Source of the DNA: Sarcocystis neurona
Taxonomy: Eukaryota; Apicomplexa; Conoidasida; Eucoccidiorida; Sarcocystidae
Length of the DNA: 64,000 nt
Direction of reading: 5' to 3'
Assembly: GCA_000727475.1 (NCBI GenBank)
Contig: KL647326.1
Location: 372,001 to 436,000 of the forward strand
Position numbers and translations under genes: made by a program. The notes under the pieces are model-generated. The model was given only the letters and a program-made list of their open reading frames with translations, had not been told where the DNA came from and ran no database searches. Each line of letters starts with the position of its first letter. Positions within the stretch are counted from its first letter, which is position 1. This document shows positions 1 through 10,800 of this stretch, piece after piece.

Positions 1-1838
1 TGCAGCACCCCCGCAGCACGTGAGATACGACTGGTGTTTCTGGAAGTTTTGCTGCGTCCCAGTGCGTCATGTGGGGTCTCCTGCGGGGGTGTACATACAC
101 CGCACAAAATGAATAGAACTGCTGCTGCCGGGCTCTCCTCGAAGACGCCGCTGCTGCTGGAGTGCCGCAGCTTGCAGCAGAGCTGTCTGCTGCCCTGCTT
201 GGCGTGCGATGCTCATTTCGCTAGTGAAGGAAAAGCTGCTTTTCTACTCGAATACTGCTGCACCTGCTTCGCTGCCCGGCCTCCGTCTCCTGGCTTGCGT
301 CGCTGTCGTGTACACGCACTCGCCGCGCGGTTCCCTCGCTTGTCCCAGCGGTTGCTGCTGCATCTTCTCTAGTTTCTCCTCAGTACTAGCTGTGTCGCTG
401 GCCTGTCTGTTCTGCAACAGCAGGTGCTTCTGCCCTTCGTTTGCTCCCCACGCTCTCTGCGATAGCGCGCCGGCTTGCTGCACAAGGCCTTGCTGCTGAT
501 GCGGCTGCTACGTCCTGCCGCTGCTGCAGCGCGTGTGTACTACCGGACGTCTATCCTTGTCTAAACAAATCTGTTGTCGTCTGGCTGCATACATAGGGCT
601 CCATGTGCCGACACGAGTGGTTTTGCGTTTCGTTTCTCAAGGTATGTAGTCATTGCCGCCGACGGCGCGGCAGTTGGTCGGGGAAGTCGCAATTCCCCGT
701 CGGCCGCCGCGCGCTGTGCCATGGCTGCTGATGTGGTGCTGCTCCTGGGGCTGCTGCAGGAGTGGCGCGTGGTCTACTGGATCTATCCGCAGGAGAAACT
801 ACGCAATAACAGGAAGCAAGTCTCTTTCTCGTCAATCGTAAGCGGCACTTTCCCAGCAGAAGCCCCGTCCGCTGCAGCAGCATTGCCTATCGTCTCGCGC
901 CTGCGCCCAGCACAGGGATAGGGAACACGGCACAGGATGCGGTAGCTGCTCGTGTAGAAAGGCCACCCCACAGGACAACGTCAACAGCAGCAGCCTCGCT
1001 ACACACAACGAGGCGACGCAGTCGCAATCCCTGCACCCACCCCGACCCCCCCACACATATGCGCAGAGCAGCACCACCCGTCCGCACCACTTGTAGCGGG
1101 GTCACTTCCTTGCAGCACACAGACGACCAGAGCAGCAGGAAGTTATCCCCGTCCTTTGCGTTTGCCTAAACAGCAACTTCTACCGTCAGAAACTCTCTGT
1201 TCTTCTGGCCGCACAGCGAGAGCCGTCTCACGTACACAAGTTCTAAATACCCACCGTCGGTGCCGAGCAGCCCCGCAGAACACGTCGCGCATTCCCTCAG
1301 CAGCAGCTGCTGCAGAGAGACAGATCGCGCGTGCTGTCTCTGTGTCGCCCCACAAGTCCTCCTTGCTGCCGTGTGTATACCGCGTACACCCGGTTTTCTC
1401 TAGGAGCTACAGCTTGCGCCCCTCTTCCATTAGTCACTGCGCATGCATACACACAGCCTACGGGCGACCGCATAAATGTGGAGAGAGTTCTACGAGTCAA
1501 GCGCTTCCCGTCTTCGTGTGTCTGGGTGCCAAGGCACGTGGGGGAGAGGGACGCGCCGGTGACAGCAGCAGCAGTAGTAAAGGAGCGGCTGCTCCGCTGG
1601 CAACAGAGAGACAGCCGTGACGGCGCAGCTCGACACTCCGCTGCAGCACCCGTCGCAAGGTGCGTACATGCGTGTGCGCGTTAGACAGCTGTCGAATTGC
1701 TCATGTGGGGCGGTCGCGCTGTTGCTGCTGCTTTATGAACTTGGGGTACTACTACGGGTGGGCTTCCTGAGCGCGGTCTCTCTGTACTGATGATCGGGGG
1801 GCTGCAGGGTCGCTGCTGCTGCGACAGTAGCTGCGAAT
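1..1838. other. 5' flank of the giant CAG-rich gene; no assured gene
   Basis: CTG/CAG-rich sequence with only short, mutually overlapping open frames on both strands. One stretch looks like a possible first exon on the plus strand: the ATG at 721 has good context (gccATGG), starts a hydrophobic and aromatic 39-codon peptide and is followed at 838 by a consensus-like donor (gtaagc). Whether it splices to the large frame downstream cannot be decided here. The rest is probably untranslated leader or spacer. Codon texture does not favour one frame, so no other exon is called. Confidence 0.3.
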
Positions 1839-4800
1839 GTGTGGGGTGGCTGCTGCTGTTCTTGCCTCGTGGAAATGCGTCCCCTGTGTCGTTTCTGCGC
1901 GAGACAGCGGAGAGTGACGCGTGTGAAGCCCGTCTGGCGCGGTTGGTGTTACTGGTGCGTCTCGTCTGGGGGTCTGCACTTCCGAGGGTGCCTCCCCACA
2001 CGCTTCTTCGAGAAACCCGCTTGCTGCTGTCTTCCCTCTGAGAAAGAAGGTGGGGTTGGTCTGTTCCTGATGCTTGCGCGCTTTCTGCAGCAGCAACGCT
2101 GTGCTGAACTAACTGCCTTTCTTCGTTGTCCCCCCCCTGTGCCCCTTCATCCCCCGCCCGTCCTTTTCTTGTCGGTTTCCCTGCCGCTTCCTGTTCTCCT
2201 CGCCTCGTGCTGCGTCTGCGTCCTGGCGGCTGAGTGGGCGAACAGGAGGCTGCTGTTGCACGTGGTGTGTCTTGTGTGCTGCTGGTGCATTTTCCTCGGG
2301 TCGACTTTGCTGCTCGTGCTGCAGAAATACGGTGACGAGGGAGCGCAGAGCAAGGCGTGGGCAGTCATCCGCTATATTAATCACTATGGGCGAGTACCCG
2401 AGGATATCAAGAACCCACCTCTTTCGCTGGCTGCGTGCTGCAGCCTCTGCTATCCACACTGTATCAAGGAGCACGTCCCTACTTGTCCCAACTGCGTAGA
2501 TCCGCCGACGGATCGATACTACTACTGCAACCCATCGGCCCCAGGAGGAGGAGGAGGCGGAAGCAGCAGCAGTCGTGGCAGCCGAAGTACCTCTGTTTCT
2601 CCCATGCTCGGTCCCCTCCCAGCAGCTGCGTCTTCTACTTGTTCCCCATCATCGTCCTCTGCCGCGTCATCAGCCTCCTTTTCCTCGTCCTCGAGCAGCA
2701 GTAGAGACGGCAGTGGCCGAGGTGAGGCGGGGGCTGGCGCAGCAGCAGGGTTTGCGCGATGCTTCCACAGCAGCAGCCACCTGCTGCACGAAGACGCTGC
2801 CGCTGCTGCCGCTGTGGAAGCAGCTGCTTCCGCCAAAGACGACGACCAGAAGCAAACAGCAGCGGGAGAAAAAGGTGGAAGCGGGGGGGGTGGCGTGCTC
2901 GGGTCGCCAGCAGCTGTGGGTCTTGCGAGTGCTGCTGCTGCTGGAGCGCCGCTGCTGGAGGAGCCGGCGACAGAGGAAGAGGAGGAAGAGGAAGAAGAGG
3001 AAGAGGAAGAGACAGAAGACGGCGGGGAAGGGGAGGGGCGAAGATTTGCTGACGAAAGCGTGTTGCTACAGCAGCAGCAGCACGCCATGCGGCGACGACT
3101 CAGAGGTAAGGACGGCCTGGACAAGGAAGAGGAGAGGCTGCGGGACGTTCTGCGGCAGTCTACGATGCCTGCGAGCTTCTTCGAACACAGTCAACAGCAG
3201 CAGCAGAGACGGGCCGGGACAGAGAAACAGGCAGCGGAGGAGAAAGACGAAGTAGCAGTGACGACGTTGGACGGTTGCAGCGCAGGGCAGAGTGCGACGA
3301 CGAAAGGGAAAGGGACCGGGATCAGCGAAAGAACAACAGCAGCAGGAGCGACGGTAGCAGGAGGGAAGGCAAATTCCCTGCCGGAGCAACAGCAGCAGGA
3401 GGCAGGCTTGCACGTGCCGCCGTTTGCAGCGCCTCAGAAGACGGTGTGTTGCAGCGGCAGCAACAGCAGCGGACGACAGAGCAGCATCATGAAGAAAGGG
3501 AAGCAGTTGCCCGGCGACAGCGTTGTAGGGTGGGCCTCGGCGACAAGTAAAGAAGCAGCAGCAGGATTGCAGCAGAAGGAAGAAGGAGGAGAGGTTCCGC
3601 ACGCTAGTAAAGGTGCTGCTGGTGTAGCAGCGGATGAAGATAGCAGCTGCCAGCTGCAGCAGGCACGTGCTGCTCTGGCGTGTCTCGGGAAGTACTGGAG
3701 CAGGGGAGGAGCAGAAGGAGGTTCTCCCGCATTTGCTGCTGCCGCTGCTGCTGCAGCGGAGGATGCGGGTACCAACAACGGGAGACGAAGGAGAAGCAGC
3801 AGCAGCAGCAGAGAGCAGCAGGGAGCTGCAGCAGCAGCACAGGATCTGCTGCTGGCTGCCCGACAGCACCACCAGCTGCACGGCTTCAGCAGCAACAACA
3901 CTGCTTGCGGCCACAGCAGAACCGAAGACATGCATTTGGCCGGCTGCCCGAAAGTTGACGCAGGTGCTGCTGCAGCAGCGCCAGCAGCAGAGGATGCTTC
4001 TGCGGAAGACCGACAGCAAAAGACAGAGGACGAGGAAGAAGAAGAGCGTCGATTGCTCCACAAGCAGCACGCGTACCATCAGGGCAGCAGCGAGACAACA
4101 GCTGCAGTGTCGTCGAGTAGCACGCAACGACCCACAAGCAGCCAGCGGAGTGAAGCTGCTGCTGTTGCTGCCGAAGTCTCTGCTGCAGGCAGAGCAGCAG
4201 CGGGAGAACGAGGAACAGCAGCAGAAGGCGATCCGGTGACGACCTCGTGCCCGCGTTCACCAGAAGACAGCAGCCGAGATGCGGTGTTCGTACACCGCCA
4301 GCGGCACGCGTCGCAGTGCAGACTACCTGCTGCTGCAGCTCCTCCTGCGTCGTCTGCGCTGCAGCAGCACCAGCAGCAAAACCTCAGCAGCAAAGGGGGC
4401 AGACGCAGCCCAGTGGCAGGTCTCGATGCGGCTGCTGCTGCTGCGGCGAGGAGTAGCGCCTGCTGCTTCGGCTTCGGAGATACAGCGACTTTAGCTGCCA
4501 GTGGCAGCCTCGCTGCAACATCGTCGACAGAAGGAGGAGGAGCAGCAAGAGCTGCTGCGTTAGAAGCGAGAGCGGCAGGAGTTGGAGGCGGAGGGCAGCC
4601 GCCAGTGCTGTCGCATGGGAGTCGCAGAGTGAGCAGCAGCGGAGGAGGACTCGACCCGCAGCAGCGCGCTTCAGCAGCAACACGGAAGCAGCAGCCGGTG
4701 TGGGGTGGTGGTGAAGGGAGTGGCGGAGGCTGGAGAGGACTGCAGCAAGAAAGAGGAGGAGCTGCGGGGAAAGCGGGTGGGGAGCTGCAGGTGGTGCAGC

Positions 4801-7800
4801 AGGAAGAACAAGCGGATCAGAACGAGAACAGCAGCAGCGGGGAGCGCAGCACTGCAGCAGGAAGAGGAGGCGCAGCAGAGCAGCGGAGTGCTGCCGTTCG
4901 AGTACTGCTTGCTGATGCGGTGCAGCGTCTGCTCTCATCTTCAGCAGTAGCTGCAGGAGGAGGAGGAAGTGGACGCGACTGTCGACAGCAGCAGCAGAGA
5001 GCTGCAGCTGTTGCGGGTGGATCGTGCGCAGGGGCAGCAGGGGGGGGGGAAACGTTCCTGCTGCGCTGGCTGCAGTGGCGCCACTTCCTTCGTCGCCCGC
5101 TGCTGTCGCTTCTATGGGAAGCGAGTATAACGCTGCTGTTGCAGCAGCAGGAGGAGGCGCTGGGCTGCAGCTGCTGCTGCGGATGAAGAGGGAGAGAGAA
5201 GCGAAGGAGGAAGCTCTGCGTGCGGCGGCTGCTGCAGCTGTTGCGCGGGAGGATGTGGGGTCCGCAGCAGCGGCAGCAGCAAGGAGAGTGGCCGCCGCGG
5301 CAGGCCGGAGTGAGCTGCAGGAGGTGTGCAGCAGCGGTGAGGCGCTGTTGTTGCACCAGCAGCAGCCGAGCAACAGCAGCAGCACCGGAGGGCTGCGCAG
5401 CTGCTGCCGAAGAGGCGAAGCAGATGCTGCCGGTGGTGGCGCGGCCTGTTCCTCCGACCGGAACAGTAGTAGTCGGCGGGGACTGGTGCTGCCAGAGAGC
5501 CGTAGCGTTACGTTGCTGCAACAGAAGCAGCAGCTGGTAGAAAGGGATTCAGCTGGGCTGACGGCGATGCAGCAGCAACAGCAGCTGCAGCACTTGCAGC
5601 AGCAGCAGTTGCAGTTGCTGCAGCAGCTGCGCCAGCAGCAACAGCAGCAGCAGGACTTAAGCGAGATAGCCAGCAGTCCTCCGAGTCGACGACTGGCCAG
5701 TTGTGCGGCTGCAGAAGAAGAAGTCGACGAGATGGCTGCTGCTGCTCACGCGGCAAGTGAAGGAGGAGGGAGAGGCAGGCAGCAGCAGCAGCGTCTGTGC
5801 ACAGCAGCGGCAGCTGCTGCTGCGTTGCTGCTGCTGCGCAATAAGAAACGCACAGCGGTAGCGGACCAGGAAGTCGACGGGGATAATAAGAATGTGGCAC
5901 GTGTGCGTCCTGCTGCCGCAAATTCTTTCCTTCCAGTGTCTCTGCGAGGCAGCAGCAGCAGCAGTCTGGAGGATTCTTGTCGGTCGCTCGTTGCTGCTCT
6001 GCAGATGCGGGCAGCACTTCCCGGTGCGGCGACTCCTGCTGCTGCTCTAGGAAGTGGCGTGCATCCTCCTGCTTCAGCTGTGGCTGCAGCTGAGCGCTGG
6101 TGGCAGCAGCGAGAGCAGCAGCAGGCATCTGCTCCAGCAGCCATAGCAGCGCAGCAGCAACAGCAGCGACTGCGTAGAGTGCCAGGCGCAGGCAGTAGTA
6201 GCAGCAGTGGAAATTTGCGTGAGGCAGTAGAAGATGCTGAGCTGGAGCAGCAGGAGCTGCAGCTGCAGCGTCTCTGCCGGTTTCTTGAAGCGAACCGAGT
6301 GTCGCGGTCTTGGCAGGGGGGAGGCAGTCGCGGCGGGACAGGTGGTGCTGCAGCAGGAGCGGCAGGAGCACGTGCGGCGTCTCGAGCGATGCAGAAAGTG
6401 CCGCAGCAGCAGCAGGAGTTCCATAGCGCTGCGACAGCTTCCCCGGCAACAACACGTGTAGGGAGGGGTACAGGAGGAGGAGGAGCAGCAGCAGGTCATG
6501 AGTCAACGGCAGCAGGAGGAGGGCAGCTGCATCGGTGTCTCGCTGGTAGTGGGGGGGCTGCAGGGCACGCGATGTCGTCTTTGGCGACAGCAGCAGCAGG
6601 TCCGGGAGCGGCGGCAGCAGCGCGACGCGGCTCTTCTTTGTGTGGGGTTGCTGCTGCTGGTGCCGCAGCAACAGGAGAGGCACTGCATGCGGGCCGCTCC
6701 CAGAGCAGCAGCAACAGCACAGCAGCGGGAGCAGCAGCAGGCCATGGGTGGGGTCGCAGCGGTGCAGGAGGCTGGAGCAGCAGTAGCGGTCGACGAAGCA
6801 GCAGCAGCAAGGCTGCTGGCGGTGCTGCAGCAACAGCAGCGTCAGGCGAACAGCCCACATGCGTAGGAGGAGAAGGAGGAGGAGGGGCAGCGACAGGGGA
6901 AGGAACAGCAGCAGCAGGTAAAGATGAAAGCAGCAGTGGGCAGACCACCATATACGACGTGTATGCTCAACTGCTCTTGCAGGATATCAGTAAGAGTAAG
7001 CGACGAGGTGGTGCTGCTGCTGGAGCAGGAGGAGGGGCTGCAGGAGGTGGTGCAGAGGGGGGTGCTGCTGCTGGAGCGGGGAACGACTTGTACAGCAGGA
7101 AGACGGGAGGAGCGAGGACGCCTGAAAAGGAAGAAGCAGGCGGACGCAGACGAAATGGTGGGGCGGGAGGAGGTGCTGCGGCAGCAGGGGGGGGAGCGAC
7201 AGGCGAGCAGCAGCTGCCGCTGTACGGGAGCGGATGCAGCAGCACCAGTGCTGCAGCAGGAGGAGGACGAGATGGCGGCAGCAGCAGCAGCGCCGCGGTG
7301 GCAGTGCCAACGCGCATGACAACGCGTGCGGCGACGCGCGCGGCGTGTTTCCGCAGCAACAACAGCTGCTTGAAAGGCGGAGGAGGAGGTGCAGCAGCAG
7401 CCCTGGGGGGGTGGCCCGACACAGCAGACGCTGCGGCGATTTCTGGCGGGACGTGGATGTGGGGAGGCATGCAGATCAGCATGAAGGATCCCTTCAACTT
7501 CGTCGAGACGGGGCAACAGCAGCAGCAGGCTCTCAACATTGGCAGCAGCAGCACCACTGCAGCAGCGGGACAGGGGCAGCAGCAGCAGCAGGCTGGCGGC
7601 TCCGCAGGAGCAGGCTGGGGAGAAGACATGCAGCAGGCGAATGGCGGGGGAAGCAGCAGTACTCGGAGAGGTGGAGAAAACTGCAGCGGCGGAGTTGCTG
7701 CAGCAGCGACTTTGTGGTCTAGTGGTGGGGCTACAGCAACAGCAGCAGGGCGACAGACGCAGCAGCAGTTCCCCCATTGCAATGGGAGCCTCGCGACCAG

Positions 7801-10800
7801 CGACGGCGGTGCTGCTGTTGCACCAACCGTGTCAGCAGGAGAGCAGCAGAAGGCGACGGAGCTGCTGAAGAAGAAGAAATTGCTGCTGCAGCATGCGCGA
7901 GTGCTGCGTGAGCAGCGTCTCTGGGGTTGGTGTGGAGGAGGACGGGCTGACGATGCTCAGGGAGATGAAATTTTGGAGATGTTCAGCAGGACGGAGCACA
8001 AACTGCAGCAGCAGTTTTACGAGGTGCAGCGTGAACTGCAGCTTCTTGGCTACATGCGTGCCGACAGCAGCAGAACGCCCAGTAGATGTGGGAGAACGAC
8101 CACCAGCAGCGGCGGCGCGACGACAGTCAGCAGTGCGCAGAGCGCGGGAGGTGCTGCTGCTGCTGCGGCAGAGGGAGCGGCCGGGGGAGAGGGGGAGTGT
8201 CGCCCAGGTTTGCAGCGCGAAGGAGAAGTAGCAGCAGCAGGGGCACGGAGGGGAGGTACAGACGTGTTGACAGGTGGAGTAAGAAGAGCAACCGCTGTAG
8301 TGGAGGGGATGGAAGACGGCAGCTACAGCAGCGGCGGTCTTCTGCCGCGGCTGCGACGTGCAGCAGCTGCTGCTTCGTACAGAAGTGCAGCTGCAGCAGC
8401 CGGGTGGGGGGTGGGGGCAGGAGGTAGTCGCGTCGCAGCAGCAGGTGGTGGTGGTGGTGGCAGGAGTGGTGGCGGCGGGCTCGGCGGAGCAGAGAGAAGC
8501 ATTTCTCGCTGCATGCGTCTGCAGCAGGAGCAAGACGCGGAAGCCGCGATTGCCGGAGCAGCAGCAGCAGGGGACACTGCAGCAGTAGGTGGACCGGTCA
8601 CCTGTCGAGGAATAGAAAGCTGCAACAGGAGGAACGGCGGAGCACTACTGCAACAGCAGCAGCGACTGGCAGCAGCAGGTGTTGCAGCCGGAGGACGAGA
8701 AGCTGGCCACCACACTCTTTCAGCAGGGGCGGCAACGGGGAGATCCGCCGGAGCAGCCGCAGCACCGTTGCACGAGTCTTCGTACCGTCGAAACGGCGTG
8801 TCTGCAGCTGTTGCTGCCGCGGCAGTGGAAGAAGGTGGTGCTTCTGCTACTGCTGCAGAGGAGAGTGAAGAGCCCGAGGAGGAGGAGGAAGAGTTGCAGC
8901 AGCAGCAGCAGCATCGCTGCAGCAGCAGGAGGGCACCCTCTGGGTGTCCCTCAGGCCACAGAGAAGAAGGCGTGGACGCTGGGCGCTGGGAGTATCTACG
9001 TCCTGCTTCTGCTGTTTGTAGCGCTTCTGCTGGTTATTATTCTTCTGTTCGCGCAGCTGCTGCAGCAACTCCCGCGTCGTGTTCTAGCGGCGCTGCAGGA
9101 GCAAGACAGTCGCATGCGGCCATACATGGCAGCAGATCTGCTGCCGGGGGTGCCGCACCGACGTCGGCGCTGCAGCAACGCGGGCGTGGGGGTGCTGCAC
9201 TGCAGCAGCAGCGGCAGCGATTGGACCGAGGAGAAGAGGACCCTGTGCCCGCCGCTGCAGTGGAGCCGCAGCAGCAACAGCAGCAAGGCCTGAGGCGAAG
9301 CATGTCTGGGGAGAGAAGCAGCAACAGCGGCCACTCGGTTTCAGCTGGGCCTGCTTGTTCCCCTTCGTCAGTCATGGGAGGTGGTGGAGGAGCAGCAGCT
9401 GCTGCAGAGAGAGATGCAGAGCTGCAGCAGCTGCGACTGCTGCAGCAACTGCGGCAGCTGCAGCTGCGGCAACAATCGCGCGGAGAACAAGGTCATTCAG
9501 CAGCAGCAGGAGGCAGAGGAAGCCAGCGGCTGCAGGAAGAGGAGGAGGAGGACGCGTTATTGCTGGCTGCAGCGCGTCGGCTCGCCGAAAGCAGCAGCAG
9601 AGGCTGCAACAGCAACAGCCGCAGCAACAGCATTTCCCTGCGAATGGTGCCGTCTTCGTCAAGTAAGGAGAGTGTCGAGGATCGCGACGGATGGCTGAAG
9701 CAGCACCAGCAGCAGCAGCAGCAACCACGCGGCGCTGTTTCTGCTGCCGCTTCTCCTCCTGGAGGCGAGGCCGGCGCACAAACAGCAGCAGAGTTAATGC
9801 AGCGTGCGTGTCGAGATAGAGGATATGCAGCAGCAGAAACTGCTGCTCGAGGCAGTCCTGCGTATAACGGAAGAAAAAGTGCTGGCGATGCTGCTGCAGC
9901 TGCCGCGCTCCTGCGCAGGCTCGAAGCCCACAAGCGNNNNNNNNNNNNNNNNNNNNACTGCAGCAGCAGCAGCAACAGCAGTACCGTCAACAAGAAGAGG
10001 AAGTTCACCAATTGCAGCTGCGACAGGAACGGAGTAGCGGGGGGGGCGGAAATGGCGTGTCGGAGACAGGGGCCGGAGGCGTGGTACCTGGCAGCAGCAG
10101 AAGCGGCAGCAGCAGCAGCGTCTCCGCAGCAAAAACAGGAGGGACAGCTGGTGGCGCGTCAACGGCAGCAAAGCTGCAGCAGGAGCAGCAGCTGCTGGCG
10201 TGGCAACAAGAGTTGCAGGAGAAGCGGCAGCGTAGCTGGTCGCGACAGCAGGATACGGAAGAGCAACCAGCTGTGGGTGCTGCTGCTGCATCAGCTGCTT
10301 CTGCTGCGGCTCGATCAAGCGTCAGCGAGGCAACAACACGGCATTCTACAAGAATGGGAGAAAGGAAGAAGGCAGAGGAGCAGCAGCAGGCTCGTTTGCT
10401 GCTGTTGCAAACAGCTGCTTCTCGCAGCAGCGGCGACGTCACCGCGTTCGACGGCTGCCCAAGTATTCCACAGCAGCAGCAGCAGCAAGTGTTTCCGCAG
10501 CAGCAGCGGCAACGGAGGAGGAGACGTCCGAGCGAAGAGGACGGCAGCTTGGCTGCTGGTGGTGCTGCAGCAGCTGCTGACAGCAACAGGAGAGGCGAGT
10601 GCGTTGGTCTTACAAAAGCAGCAGCAGGCGTAGAAGAAGAGGAAGTGACAGCTGGTCAGCGACAGGACGGAGGGGCAGCCAGGGAGACGCGGCGAAGGCA
10701 GCAGCAGCCGCAGCTGGCCCAACAGGCAGCAGCAGCTTACTCGGAGGAGAGCAGCAGCGGCAGACCAGCACCGCTGTCGCACACTCGTGAAAGGGTTGCA

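Noticed and set aside
2430..2505. Cys/His cluster in the giant gene as a DHHC or RING domain
   Set aside because: Spacing (C-x2-C-x3-C...C-x2-C) and lack of the D-H-H-C motif do not fit either family.
3104..3110. Consensus donor AGAG|GTAAGG
   Set aside because: The frame reads on through it with well-balanced charged sequence (RRLRGKDGLDKEEERLRDVL), so splicing is not needed.
5508..6860. 450-codon minus-strand open frame
   Set aside because: Leu/Cys/His-rich reverse reading of CAG repeats, no folded-looking part.
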